64,000 nt of DNA from Entomortierella parvispora (Eukaryota; Mortierellomycota; Mortierellomycetes; Mortierellales; Mortierellaceae), in the NCBI GenBank assembly GCA_963573315.1, contig OY752147.1:2232001-2296000 (forward strand). The letters are read 5' to 3'. Both the position numbers and the translations under genes were made by a program. Within the stretch, counting starts at the first letter, position 1, and every line of letters begins with the position of its first letter. Below the pieces are notes generated by a model that worked only from the letters and a program-made list of their open reading frames with translations, was not told where the DNA came from and made no database searches. Positions 48,013 through 64,000 of the stretch are shown here, in pieces.

Positions 48013-50367
48013 CTTCCCTGTTTCCTTCTCTCCCTCTCTCACACGTACCCATACTCCACACACTCCACACATTCTCACCCTTTGCCCATCCCTTCTGGCT
48101 TGTCGCTTAACCAACCCATTGCTGACAGAGTGAATCTGGCAGTGATCGTAAAATGCAAACAAGAGTCTGATCCTCCTCGTCATACCCTGCATGGACTTTC
48201 CCAGCAAGTCTATGGGCAATGACTGGTGTACTGCACCGACGTTTCTTTCTTCCATCTCTTGCTGATGAGAAGAAAAGTATTTCGTTTTCGACAAAGGGTC
48301 GGGGTCCGAAAATGACTGAAGAAACACCGAGGAGGATGGGAAGGCAGTTCTTCCCGATGGTTCGGTCGTGTGCAGTGTGCGAGTGAGCGAGAAAGTCAAG
48401 GGAGTGCGCCTGTGAATAACAACCAAAGATGGACGCTCTGACAGTTTAGCAGATTGTAGAGGAGTGGAGAGTGATGAGAGATGCGAATGCATGGACAACG
48501 CTACGATAGTTGTTAGTGGCTGATCAATAAAGAAAGCAGAAAGCACAGACACAAGCAGGAGCTTAATGAGATTGGTGGCGCAAAGTGGACCCTGTGCCTG
48601 TGTGCCTGTCTGTGCCTGTGTCTGTCCACAGCTCTGAGAGCGCCGCAACGTGGGCGCCTTGATTCATTCATTTGTCTACGCTCTGCTCTTGCGTTTTCTC
48701 TTCCCCTGGAAGATCTGTCGTGTCTTTTCCGAGCATGGCCCAACAGAGACTTTGTCATTGAGTCTTTATCAGCTCTCGCTTTTTTGTCCTTCGACTGACT
48801 GACTGACTGAATGATTGACTGACTGTCTGGCTGGTTGTCTTTCTGGTAGCATGGTTGCTTTGCCTCTTCGACCCTGTCTGGCTGACCGCCCATCCGTCTG
48901 TTGAACACACAGGCAAAGCGGTCATTCATTCCTTCTGTCGACCACAAGGTCTGCCCGTTTTTTTTTTTTTTTTTTTGGTTCATTCCTTTCCGTCAGGCCA
49001 GGTCAGCCCCGGCCGCCGTGACCTGACGCGGAGTGTTGTCCTGCACACAATGCGTCCGTTCTACCTTGCTTGCCTGCTTGCTTGACTCCAACACCCCAAC
49101 AGCCTCCCCTTTTTTGCCGTGTCTTCTTTTGTTCTCGACAAGTTCATGGAGGCTGCAGTTCATTGATCTCTGTCTCTCTTCAGCGCCAATTGCATTGTTG
49201 TCGAGAGTGTGCTTTGCCTGCTTGCCTTATGATGCCTGACCTTCCTCTCCGTCTGTCTGTCATTCAGTCCGTCTTCCTCTGGATCGATCGGCCTGTCTTC
49301 CTTCCAGCCCTTTCGTTCGCCCGCGGATCTTTGTTTTCCATTCATCCATCCACTGAACTGTGCCAACCAGTCTTCATCCCTTCTCCCGTGGCCCCATGTC
49401 CCATCCCACCCGACGCACGAGCACCCTCCCTCCAGTCTTCCCTCGCGTTGTTTCCATCAGCTTTTCCTCTTTGTTTTCCCTCGCTTTTTCCCCCCTCCTC
49501 CTCCCTTCTCCTCTTTCACTGTGTTCATTGTCCACTTGTTGTTTGCCCCTCTTTGTTGTCTCTTCTTTCTCTTATTCTCTCACTTGTCCTCTCTCCCATC
49601 TCCCCAATCAACCCTGACTGATCTCTCCCGCCAGCTTGTCGTGCTTGTCCACCAACTCAACACATACGACTGTACCCTTGCGCTACAGTCCTAGCCTAAA
49701 ACTCGATTCGCTCGACCTCCTCCCACCAAACACAACGACCAACCCCACGTCCCCCCATTACCCCATTACCCTTGTCTTGACTCATTCGCAATCTCTTTCT
49801 CTTTTTTCCCTCCGCAGAGACATCTCTTTTCTCCCTTTAGTTGTCATTCTGCAATTCGCTCTGCTCTGCTCTGCTCTGCGCTGCTCTTCTCCGTCATTTC
49901 AACTCTTGCCACCTGCCCTGTCCGCATCCACAACCACGCCCCCTCTCTTTTGTTCCTGCCCTTTTTTGAGCTCTTTTTTTTCTTCGTCTTTTGGTCCATT
50001 CCTTCGGTGTATCATATCGTAGCCCTTCTCCCTTCCTCGCTTTAAGCCAGCAAAGGGCCTGTTCAAATACACCGAGTCGGACATCTGCAAAAAAAAACAC
50101 CAACGGCAACAACAGGAGCAGCATACGGCGATAGCAACAATCAAGGGAGTCGGTGTCAACACGGGAAACATTGGACTCTTCGCTCTTCCTTTCCGTTCCT
50201 CCTCCTCCTCCTTTACCCTTTTTCCTATTCTTCCTTTTCTTTTTTTATTTTCTTCCTCTGCTCCCAGCGATCCCGTCCTCGGTCGACGTTAGTCTCTCCT
50301 TCTCTCTTCCTGCTGTACGTCCCATTGTCCCCTCTCCCTCTCCCTCTTTTGACAGAACCTCTATTAT

Positions 50368-57354
<6,987 letters not shown>

Positions 57355-58782
57355 GATAGTCGTTTTTTATAAAGGGTTATCCATTGTTTCATTTTCATTA
57401 CTCGTGATGTTGTGATGGCCCTGCAGGGTAGGAGAGTTCTTGGAGCGGCCAGCGGAACCTCATTTGGTTGCGTAACGCCTTTCAATGCATGAGGCAGGGC
57501 GGGAAAATTAAGCATGCTAATTCAAAGTTTTGTCCGAAGAAGACATCCCCAGAGTCCAGACAAACGACGAGAGCAGAGAGGGAAGAACGAAGAAAGAGAG
57601 ACCGAGAAAGCCAATAGATAAATAGATAGACTGTGCACTCAAGGGAAGAAAGAAAGAGCAGACAGGAAAATAATGACAGCGTTGTACAAGAGCCAGATAC
57701 AAAAAGAAACACTTCCTCTGATCAGGGCCCATCGCACCAATCCTCGTTCTTGCTCTGGTCCGCAAGATCTGCCGGGAAATTCACGAAAAGGCCTCCCCTC
57801 CGGCCCAAAAAGGAAACAGGTGCTCTGCTGCCACTCTGCCCGGTCTGCCAGAGGCAGGCTGTCACACCACCCCAGACCACCACACCACCACACCCCTCTG
57901 TGCCCGTCCGCGTCTGCCTGTCGCAATAATTTGCTCTCTACTTTGGCCCGGTCATCGTCCTTCTGCTCCTCTCTTCTGAGGATATTTGTTCCGGGCGGGC
58001 CATTATGTGAAAAGCTAATTGATTGCGTATGGTATGGACAAAGAGGGATGGGAACAACGTTGTTTGGCGGAGGCAATTATCTTTGTCCTTCTTTACCTCT
58101 TCAACTTCATTTCCTCGCTGCTACTCTTTTCCTTTTCTCTCTTCCTTCCTGTTCTTCTGCTCCAGCCCATCCTTCCTCTCTCGCTTTTCTTTTCTCCGTT
58201 CAAACTTAACCAGCCTGCGCTTTCTTTGTTCCACGTCTTTTCTCTCACTTTTCTCTCTTCACTTTTCTCTCCTCACTTTTCTCTCTTCACACCTTTCACT
58301 GCCCGTTTCCTGATCAACAGCTCGATTCTTCTCTTCGCCTTCACCTTCCATCTTCGCTACTACTATCATCGACAGCAGCAACAATAACAACAAGATAGAA
58401 GATCCCAGCATCCCGGCTTGACTATGTCTCCGTCGTAAAAAAAACGGATTCGTTCCTCACTCCTCTTTTTTTCTCGATCCAGTCTTCCGCGTTAACTCGC
58501 GTGTTCATCACTGCCACAACACACAATTTCTATTTATTGCTCCCTTCCCCTCAAAAAAAAAACCAGCTCCCTTACCCCTTTAGCCAGCGAGCAAAAGGTT
58601 TTTCCTTGTTCACCCTGTTCCTGCAGTCGACCAACGTTCCCAACAACACCCCCCCTCCTCCTCTTTCCCTCTCGACTCATTCGACAGAGACCGCCACAAC
58701 ACAACACGACAACGCATGGCAAGATAGGGAACGGTACAGCACAGCACATCACATCACATCACAGCACCGTTCAACCTATATT
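57355..58782. other. Intergenic region between the KIN4-like and Stealth genes
   Basis: 3' flank of the kinase gene and promoter plus C/T-rich leader of the Stealth gene. CTTTTCTCTC repeats (about 58240-58290) and a CACAT repeat (58747-58761) lie just before the ATG. A minus-strand frame at 57639-58076 shows no protein-like features. Confidence 0.5.
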
Positions 58783-61509
58783 ATGACCAGTTCTCACACC
58801 ATGACGATACCCCGACTACTTTATCACAACTTTCGACGTTATTTCCCCGTTCACGCCAAGTCGCTCAGTCTAGTACTGTTGGTCCTCTTTATTTCGCTCA
58901 ACCTCCTGGTCTTTCTCAACTTTGACTCTTTCAGCCTGTCCTCGTCAGACTCTGATGGATCTATCCCCATTGATCGACGCGAGACCTCCTTGTTGTTGAG
59001 TCAATCAAGGGAAGGACAGGGCCAAAGGTTGTTCAAGACAAGTCCGACCTGGGTTCAAGAGTGGTTTCAATTTCAGCGGTTGAACCCTGAATTGAATGCG
59101 GAGAATTATGATGTTCGGGACGGAGAAGGCAATCTAGGCTCCTCCTCCTCAGACATTGAAGGTGGAGAGAGAGGAAGTAAAGGATTGAAGATCGACGTTG
59201 TCTATACGTGGGTCAATGGCACGGACGCAGCCTTGCAACGGGTCAAGGAAGAATATGAGGACCAATCACCGTTGTATAAGAGTGTTCGGGAGTACGAGCA
59301 AAGGACGGGTCGTTTCCCCTCGGTCCCTCCTGCCCGATCAGGTCGCAACGCCCTGAATCGCTTGAATCCTGACGGGACCCTCCCACAATCTGCCGCTGCT
59401 GCCGCCGCGGCCGCAGGAGGAAGGACAACACAGGACATGACTGCGAACCGATTCAGGGACATGGACGAGCTGAAGTACTCTGTCCGGTCTGTGGCTCAAT
59501 ACGCCAGGGGCATGTTTGACCGGATTCATATTTTGACGACCGAAATCGATCCAGCGACAGACGAAGCGCAAGTTCCCAGCTGGCTAAACTTGGAGGCGAG
59601 TCAGGGGGTCATTGAGTTGGTTCATCATGACCAAATCTATGAAAAGGCAGAGGATTTGCCGTCGTTCAACTCCCTGTCGATCGAAAGTCAAATCCACCAT
59701 GTTCCTGGCGTCACTGATGTGGTAAGTCTAGAACGCTGCAAAGGCAACACTACATTGCAGGGATTTGGGCTTTTGCAACCTGTTTCGCCAGAATGATTTT
59801 GCATTTTGCCTTGTTCTCCGGGTATTTTTCCTTTTGTTCTGCATTTATCAACCTTCCTGGTGTCCCCACAAGTTTCGCGTATTTTTGTTGTTCCTCCACT
59901 CTCTGTTCAACAAAGCGAGGACGGATATCCCCTCACCGAGTGTGGCACAAACTTGTCGTGTGCCTGGTGATTTTTTTTTTTTTTTTTTTTTGTGCCGTTG
60001 GGAAAAGTTCACTCCTCTTTCAAACACAACCATCTGCTCAACGAGAGCTGCTCTCGAACCAAATCAGACACATTTCTCTTGGTCAAGAAGTTCTTCCGTG
60101 TTGCACAATCCTCGGTCGTCCTCCTGGACACACACACCCAGCAGACACCCCCATCATTCCATTTGTTACACTACCGGGTTCAGCTCCCCCACTAGACCAT
60201 TGGCCTGCTTGTTTGTTGTCAAGTATCACACCCACTGATAACCCTTTCGCTTATTGTCTCTCGATAGTTCCTCTACCTCAATGATGACGTCTTTTTGGGT
60301 CTTCCCATGTCTGCAGCTGACGTGTGGACACCCCTCTACGGCTTTGTCTTCCACATGGAGCCCACCCTCCTTGTCCCTCCCACACCCTTGGTCTCTCACG
60401 GCGAGACTCTGGCAATTGGTGAATGGAACTCGCTCCAGTACTCAAACCACCTCCTCTCGAAGCAATTTGGAGCCCGTCATCGATCCTATATCGCCCATGT
60501 ACCTCACGTCCTCTCTGCACCCATGCTGCACGAGATCCAAACCATCTGGCCAGAGGATTTCCAACAGACTTCGTCTCATCGATTCCGTGGCGAGGGTGAG
60601 GCCAAGGATGTGCAAGTCTCGTTCTTTATGGCCCATTACGTGATGGAACGCTTGCGGGAGACACAGCTAGAGTCGTTCTGGAAGTACCGATTGGATGCAA
60701 ACCAGGACGGGATCTTGGATTGGGAGGAACGAGAGGCCTTGGTGCAAAAGATTGAGCGATGGAATGAGGTCCATATCAAGAACCAGGGCTACTACCCTCG
60801 CCCAGCTTACAACAACGAATTTGTAAGCTTCTTGGAAGATTCAGAAGAGAAGATGGATCAGTTGGGCATCGAAATCACTGGTTCTTCTTCTTACAGCTTG
60901 TCTGGACAAGACGGATACGCGTTCATGCTCGAATACGGAGACACGGGTCGAGGAAGTCTCTTGCAAGCACGAAAGGAGCCCTATGCTACCCATGTTCCAT
61001 TGCAAGAACGGTCCTGTTACTTCAACTTGGAGTTTTGTCTCGGACCTCAGTTCCTGTCAAACGACTCGAGTACAAGTGGAACGGGTCAGGGCTTGGACAT
61101 GACGACAAGTACCAACATCTTCCAACGACTCGCTTTTGTGGAGTACCATTGTGGCGATTGTCTTCTCCATATCTTGCGCCAGACTGGAGGACCCGAGCCT
61201 GGCCTCCAAGCCGCCTTCTTGCCTCTCGAGGACAAGAACCCTGAAGCCTTGAAGACGGTGACCTCGGATCTGGCAAAGTACAACTATGTGATCTCCGAAT
61301 CTTCTTATTCCTTTGTCCAATTGACAGAATCCTATGGTTCCCAGAGAGAACTGAACAAGATTATGTTGAAAAAGGACACCGAGGCGTTCTTCTGCATCAA
61401 CGATAACGTCAGCCCTCAATCGAGGGTCCTCCTGCAGGTTCAACAGGTCTTTCATCAATTCTTGGAGAACCGTTTCCCGATTCCTTCGCCTTGGGAGAAA
61501 AAGCAATAG
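58783..61509 (+). CDS. Stealth-family sugar-phosphate transferase (GNPTAB-like)
   Basis: The family transfers hexose-1-phosphate to glycans. Animal GNPTAB makes the mannose-6-phosphate lysosomal tag; bacterial members build capsules. Two exons (58783-59721 and 60268-61509) give 726 residues. A short cytosolic N-terminus and one hydrophobic helix (SLVLLVLFISLNLLVFLNF) indicate a type II Golgi-type protein. Stealth region 1 is IDVVYTWVNGTDAAL at about 137. Region 2 is RDMDELKYSVRSVAQYARG, LPSFNSLSIESQIHHVPG and FLYLNDDVFLGLP. Regions 3 and 4 follow (FGARHRSYIAHVPHVLSAPM; EGEAKDVQVSFFMAHYVME). A canonical EF-hand loop DANQDGILDWEE starts near residue 456; GNPTAB also has one. Substrate in fungi is unknown. 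An Ala run (about 205) lies inside region 1. Confidence 0.9.
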
Positions 61510-61631
61510 ATCAGGTCGAAGGCGCTATTCCACTGTAAAAAAAAAGTCGCCTCTCCTCTTCGTCTTTTCTCTCCCTCCCGCCCACACACTATCTAAAAAA
61601 TGTTACCCTTTGATTTATCCAAGAACAAAAA

Positions 61632-61637
61632 AATAAA
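61632..61637 (+). terminator. Poly(A) signal of the Stealth gene
   Basis: An AATAAA hexamer 123 bases after the stop codon, in an A-rich context. The remaining sequence to 61924 shows no gene. Confidence 0.6.
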
Positions 61638-61924
61638 TGTATAGTAGAGCCCTCTGTTGTTCCTTCCATGTGATATTGATTGCCAGTCCTCACGACTCAT
61701 GTTTGTCCAATGCAAGTGATCAAGACGGACAAATGACCGTACCTCCAAAATGATCCAGTCGTTAAAGACTTTTGCAGAACTACGTTATCGAGTTTATACA
61801 GAGTTGTTTCATTAAAGAACTATATGATACAGAGGGCATTAGACTGAGTGTGAAAGGAATGGCGGGGGTAGTGACCATAAGAAACTGCAAGGAATTCAAG
61901 TCCCAGGTGGACGACTCGTTTTGC

Positions 61925-62991
61925 TCATGGCAGCGTATCCATTTCGTCCGATATACCAAAATTGCGGTTGAATTCTTGCCGGTCCAGATTGAACTTGTCC
62001 ACGCAGTATGACTGGAAAGTGAAGATGTTTTCTATAGACCGTCGTCCCAATTGATAGAAGAAATAGGTTATTTTCATGAATTATTTTGTTTATCAAAGCC
62101 GTTACGTGCAATGGGGGTTGTAGCATCGCAGCATACCTGTCCAGCGATTGGCAGCATCTTTGGCTACACCCGAGAATTTTTCTATGCAGTTCATTTCCAG
62201 AGAGGTTAGATACCTTGCCATGTCTTCCAGCAGTACAAAATCTCAAACCTCTTGTTCAAATATGTATACAAACTCATACTCTGTGCTTCGAGAAGTGTAG
62301 GATCGCTGTCAGCATACAGCTTCAGTTCATTCTGCAGATCCCTATCCAGCGCTTCTGCCGCGGCAAGTTGCGCCATCAATTCGTGGCGATCGTTCTATGG
62401 TGCGAAGTCAGAGATCGAAGCCTTCTTTAATACTTTGACATCAAAATCGTTGTTTGCCGTGGAGAGAATAAGCTTCACTTACAGTGTCCTGTCGTCCCCC
62501 GCTCGCTTGATGAAGTTTAGCCTCCAATTCATCATTTGATGATTCCAGTCGTTGATGTTCGTCCCGCAGACTCATCAGTTTTGAGTTTTTCTATGGAGAG
62601 TCAGAAGAAATTAGGAGATAGGTAACTGAACAGTACCAGGCATGGATTGGCTTTTCTTGACTTACTGTTTGTTGAACGGCACTTGGAAAGGACCAATAGT
62701 AGTTGGACGTTCCGATCTTTTCCAACGTCACTAATCCATCATCAACTAGCGACTGTAAAACATCCTTGACAGATTGAGCAACTACTCAAGGATCAGGGAC
62801 ATTTGTCAGAGGTGGGTATTAGAGTGTCTCCTTTGGATCTTTTTCCGAAGTTTGTCCTCAGTTCCGATCCAGTGGATCTATTGCTCGGACTGCCAGAGAG
62901 ACAATCCTAAGGCCAATAATGCTCTGTACCAATTCCTTTGAGTTTTGGGGCACTCTTTTCCAGTTCTTGCAACTTGTGAAATGTGCCCTGT

Positions 62992-63067
<76 letters not shown>

Positions 63068-63286
63068 TTGATACTATTAGTACCTGTGATGTTGCAATAA
63101 CCGCTACTTCTGCCATTTGCCATTACAGATTCGTGCAATAACTCCAGGAGCTTGATGCGCTTATCAGCTGCGGAGAGTCCTTTCCGTGACTAAAAAACGT
63201 TGCAAAAGAAAAAACCAAAACAACTGTCAGAATCCTTTGAATGCCAGCAGAAAGCATGTACCTAATGGCGGAGTAGCGTATACCAT
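61925..63286 (-). CDS. MND1: Meiotic recombination protein MND1
   Basis: Partner of Hop2; the Hop2-Mnd1 heterodimer helps Dmc1 and Rad51 pair homologous chromosomes in meiosis. Eight exons (63286-63284, 63189-63127, 62987-62930, 62781-62666, 62590-62483, 62394-62280, 62163-62137, 62031-61925) give 198 residues, near the usual 205. The order of conserved blocks is SRKGLSAADKRIKLLELLHE, HKLQELEKSAPKLKGI, VAQSVKDVLQSLVDDGLV, KIGTSNYYWSFPS, a coiled coil, KDAANRWTENIF and NFGISDEMDTLP. The first coding exon is only the ATG itself. The DAANRW exon (27 nt) is short, and the spacer before it is about five residues shorter than usual, so that junction is less certain. Presence of MND1 suggests meiotic capacity. 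Confidence 0.92.
62995..63063. repeat. (GA)n microsatellite in an MND1 intron
   Basis: 69 nt of GA, read as CT on the gene strand. It forms the polypyrimidine tract directly before the CTTCACAG acceptor of MND1 exon 3. Confidence 0.95.
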
Positions 63287-64000
63287 GGTGAAAGAAGGAT
63301 ATGTTCTGAGCGGTTAAGGTGGGGGAACTCTCGAAGAGGGGATTTAAATGGAGAACGGATCGAATGGATGAAAGGAATTACGGGAGGAAAGAGGAGAATA
63401 CGTTTTGGTGGCAAGGCCATGGGGGACACGCGCGAAGGGGACCGATTTGCCACCAAACTGATTTTATTAAGGGTACAGGTGCAATTGAAGATGACAGCCT
63501 CTGGGACTGGTACTAGGACTTTGTGCCTGTGAGTCAATGATCCTTTGCAAGCTCTGTAAAAACGCGCAAGTACATTTTCTGTACTGTACACAATGACATC
63601 GTTTCCTCTTGCCCTGAAGTTCCTGCTTCGGGACAAGCGAACGTGGAGCAGTTCCGAGGACGCCACAGCATCAGAGGTTCACCCGGAGGGCGCAGGCAGG
63701 AAAAAACAACAACCTTGCTCTGCCCGAAGTGAGACCATAAAGTCCCTACGGACACAGGTACACATGTAGGAGAGTGCTGGGAAAACTTCTTTGCAACGTT
63801 CGGTTCAATTGGGTTCCCAGCCAAAGAATGTGGAGACTAGAAAGTATATGTCAATGAATAGAAAGAGTCATCGGAGCACAATAAACAAATTGAGAAAAGA
63901 CAAGTCTGTGCGAGTCAGATTGGCCCCAGGAAGTTCCATGACTGAACGCTGAGAAAGCCTGAAATAGAAAACGGGCACCAATGTTCTGTGAAATGGACAA
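63287..64000. other. Right-edge region upstream of MND1
   Basis: Promoter side of MND1. A 96-codon minus-strand frame (63534-63824) is present but shows no recognisable domain or splice partners. No gene is supported before the window edge. Confidence 0.45.

Larger units (their letters stand above)
47214..50367. promoter_or_regulatory. 3.1-kb divergent gap with pyrimidine-rich repeats
   Basis: Lies between the starts of the Ser-rich basic protein gene and the KIN4-like kinase gene. It contains T runs, a long CT tract, (GACT)/(CTGA) units near 48796-48830, and about 1 kb of C/T-rich sequence before the kinase ATG, probably a long leader. Open frames here are low-complexity on both strands and I see no splice structure that supports a gene. 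A non-coding transcript cannot be excluded. Confidence 0.5.

Noticed and set aside
47432-49621. Several frames of 100-210 codons in the 3-kb gap
   Set aside because: All are translations of CT- or T-rich repeats with no conserved motif; no intron structure links them.
63534-63824. 96-codon minus-strand frame at the right edge
   Set aside because: No domain, no homology that I recognise, and it overlaps the MND1 upstream region.

Overview
This is a stretch of fungal nuclear genome. Its genes are split by GT-AG introns, mostly 80-150 nt. Its proteins are fungal or eukaryotic core types, such as HAP2, ALG10, EMC8, MND1, a KIN4-like kinase and long-chain-base phosphatase. Three things fit an early-diverging lineage, best guess Mortierellomycotina: a Ral-type GTPase, an ATG16 that carries WD40 repeats, and very many long glutamine, serine and glycine runs. 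The lineage is an inference from gene content; no rRNA or other marker is present. I saw no transposon, CRISPR array, tRNA or rRNA gene that I can support.

Layout, 0-25 kb: Ral-like GTPase (-), TBC-domain protein (-), sphingoid-base-1-phosphate phosphatase (-), NAPE-PLD-like metallo-hydrolase (+), a low-complexity protein (-), ALG10 (-), cytosolic aspartate aminotransferase (+), a CKS1-domain protein with a huge Q-rich N-terminus (-), an LRR-like protein (-) and EMC8 (-).

Layout, 25-47 kb: a DUF2985-like membrane protein (+), a Q/S-rich coiled-coil protein (-), the CCAAT-binding factor subunit HAP2/NF-YA (+), a MYND zinc-finger protein (+), a Rolling-stone/FAR-17a-like membrane protein (-), a single-pass protein with two PPxY motifs (-), a doubtful small ORF (-), an S/T/P-rich protein (+), ATG16 (-) and an S-rich basic protein (-).

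Layout, 47-64 kb: a 3 kb pyrimidine-rich gap, then a very large KIN4-like kinase (+) whose KA1 domain lies in what first looks like a separate ORF, a Stealth-family phosphotransferase (+) and the meiotic protein MND1 (-).

Genes are independently transcribed and there is no operon or biosynthetic cluster. Five intergenic regions look like divergent promoters. Several genes touch the secretory and lipid systems (ALG10, EMC8, Stealth, Lcb3-like, NAPE-PLD-like) or cell-cycle and meiotic control (CKS1, KIN4, MND1), but I see no evidence that they form one system. The most unusual items are the CKS1 domain behind a 530-residue glutamine-rich extension, the KIN4-like kinase with a KA1 domain split by about 340 residues, the TBC protein lacking its glutamine finger, and the NF-YA lacking a usually conserved proline in its DNA-binding region.
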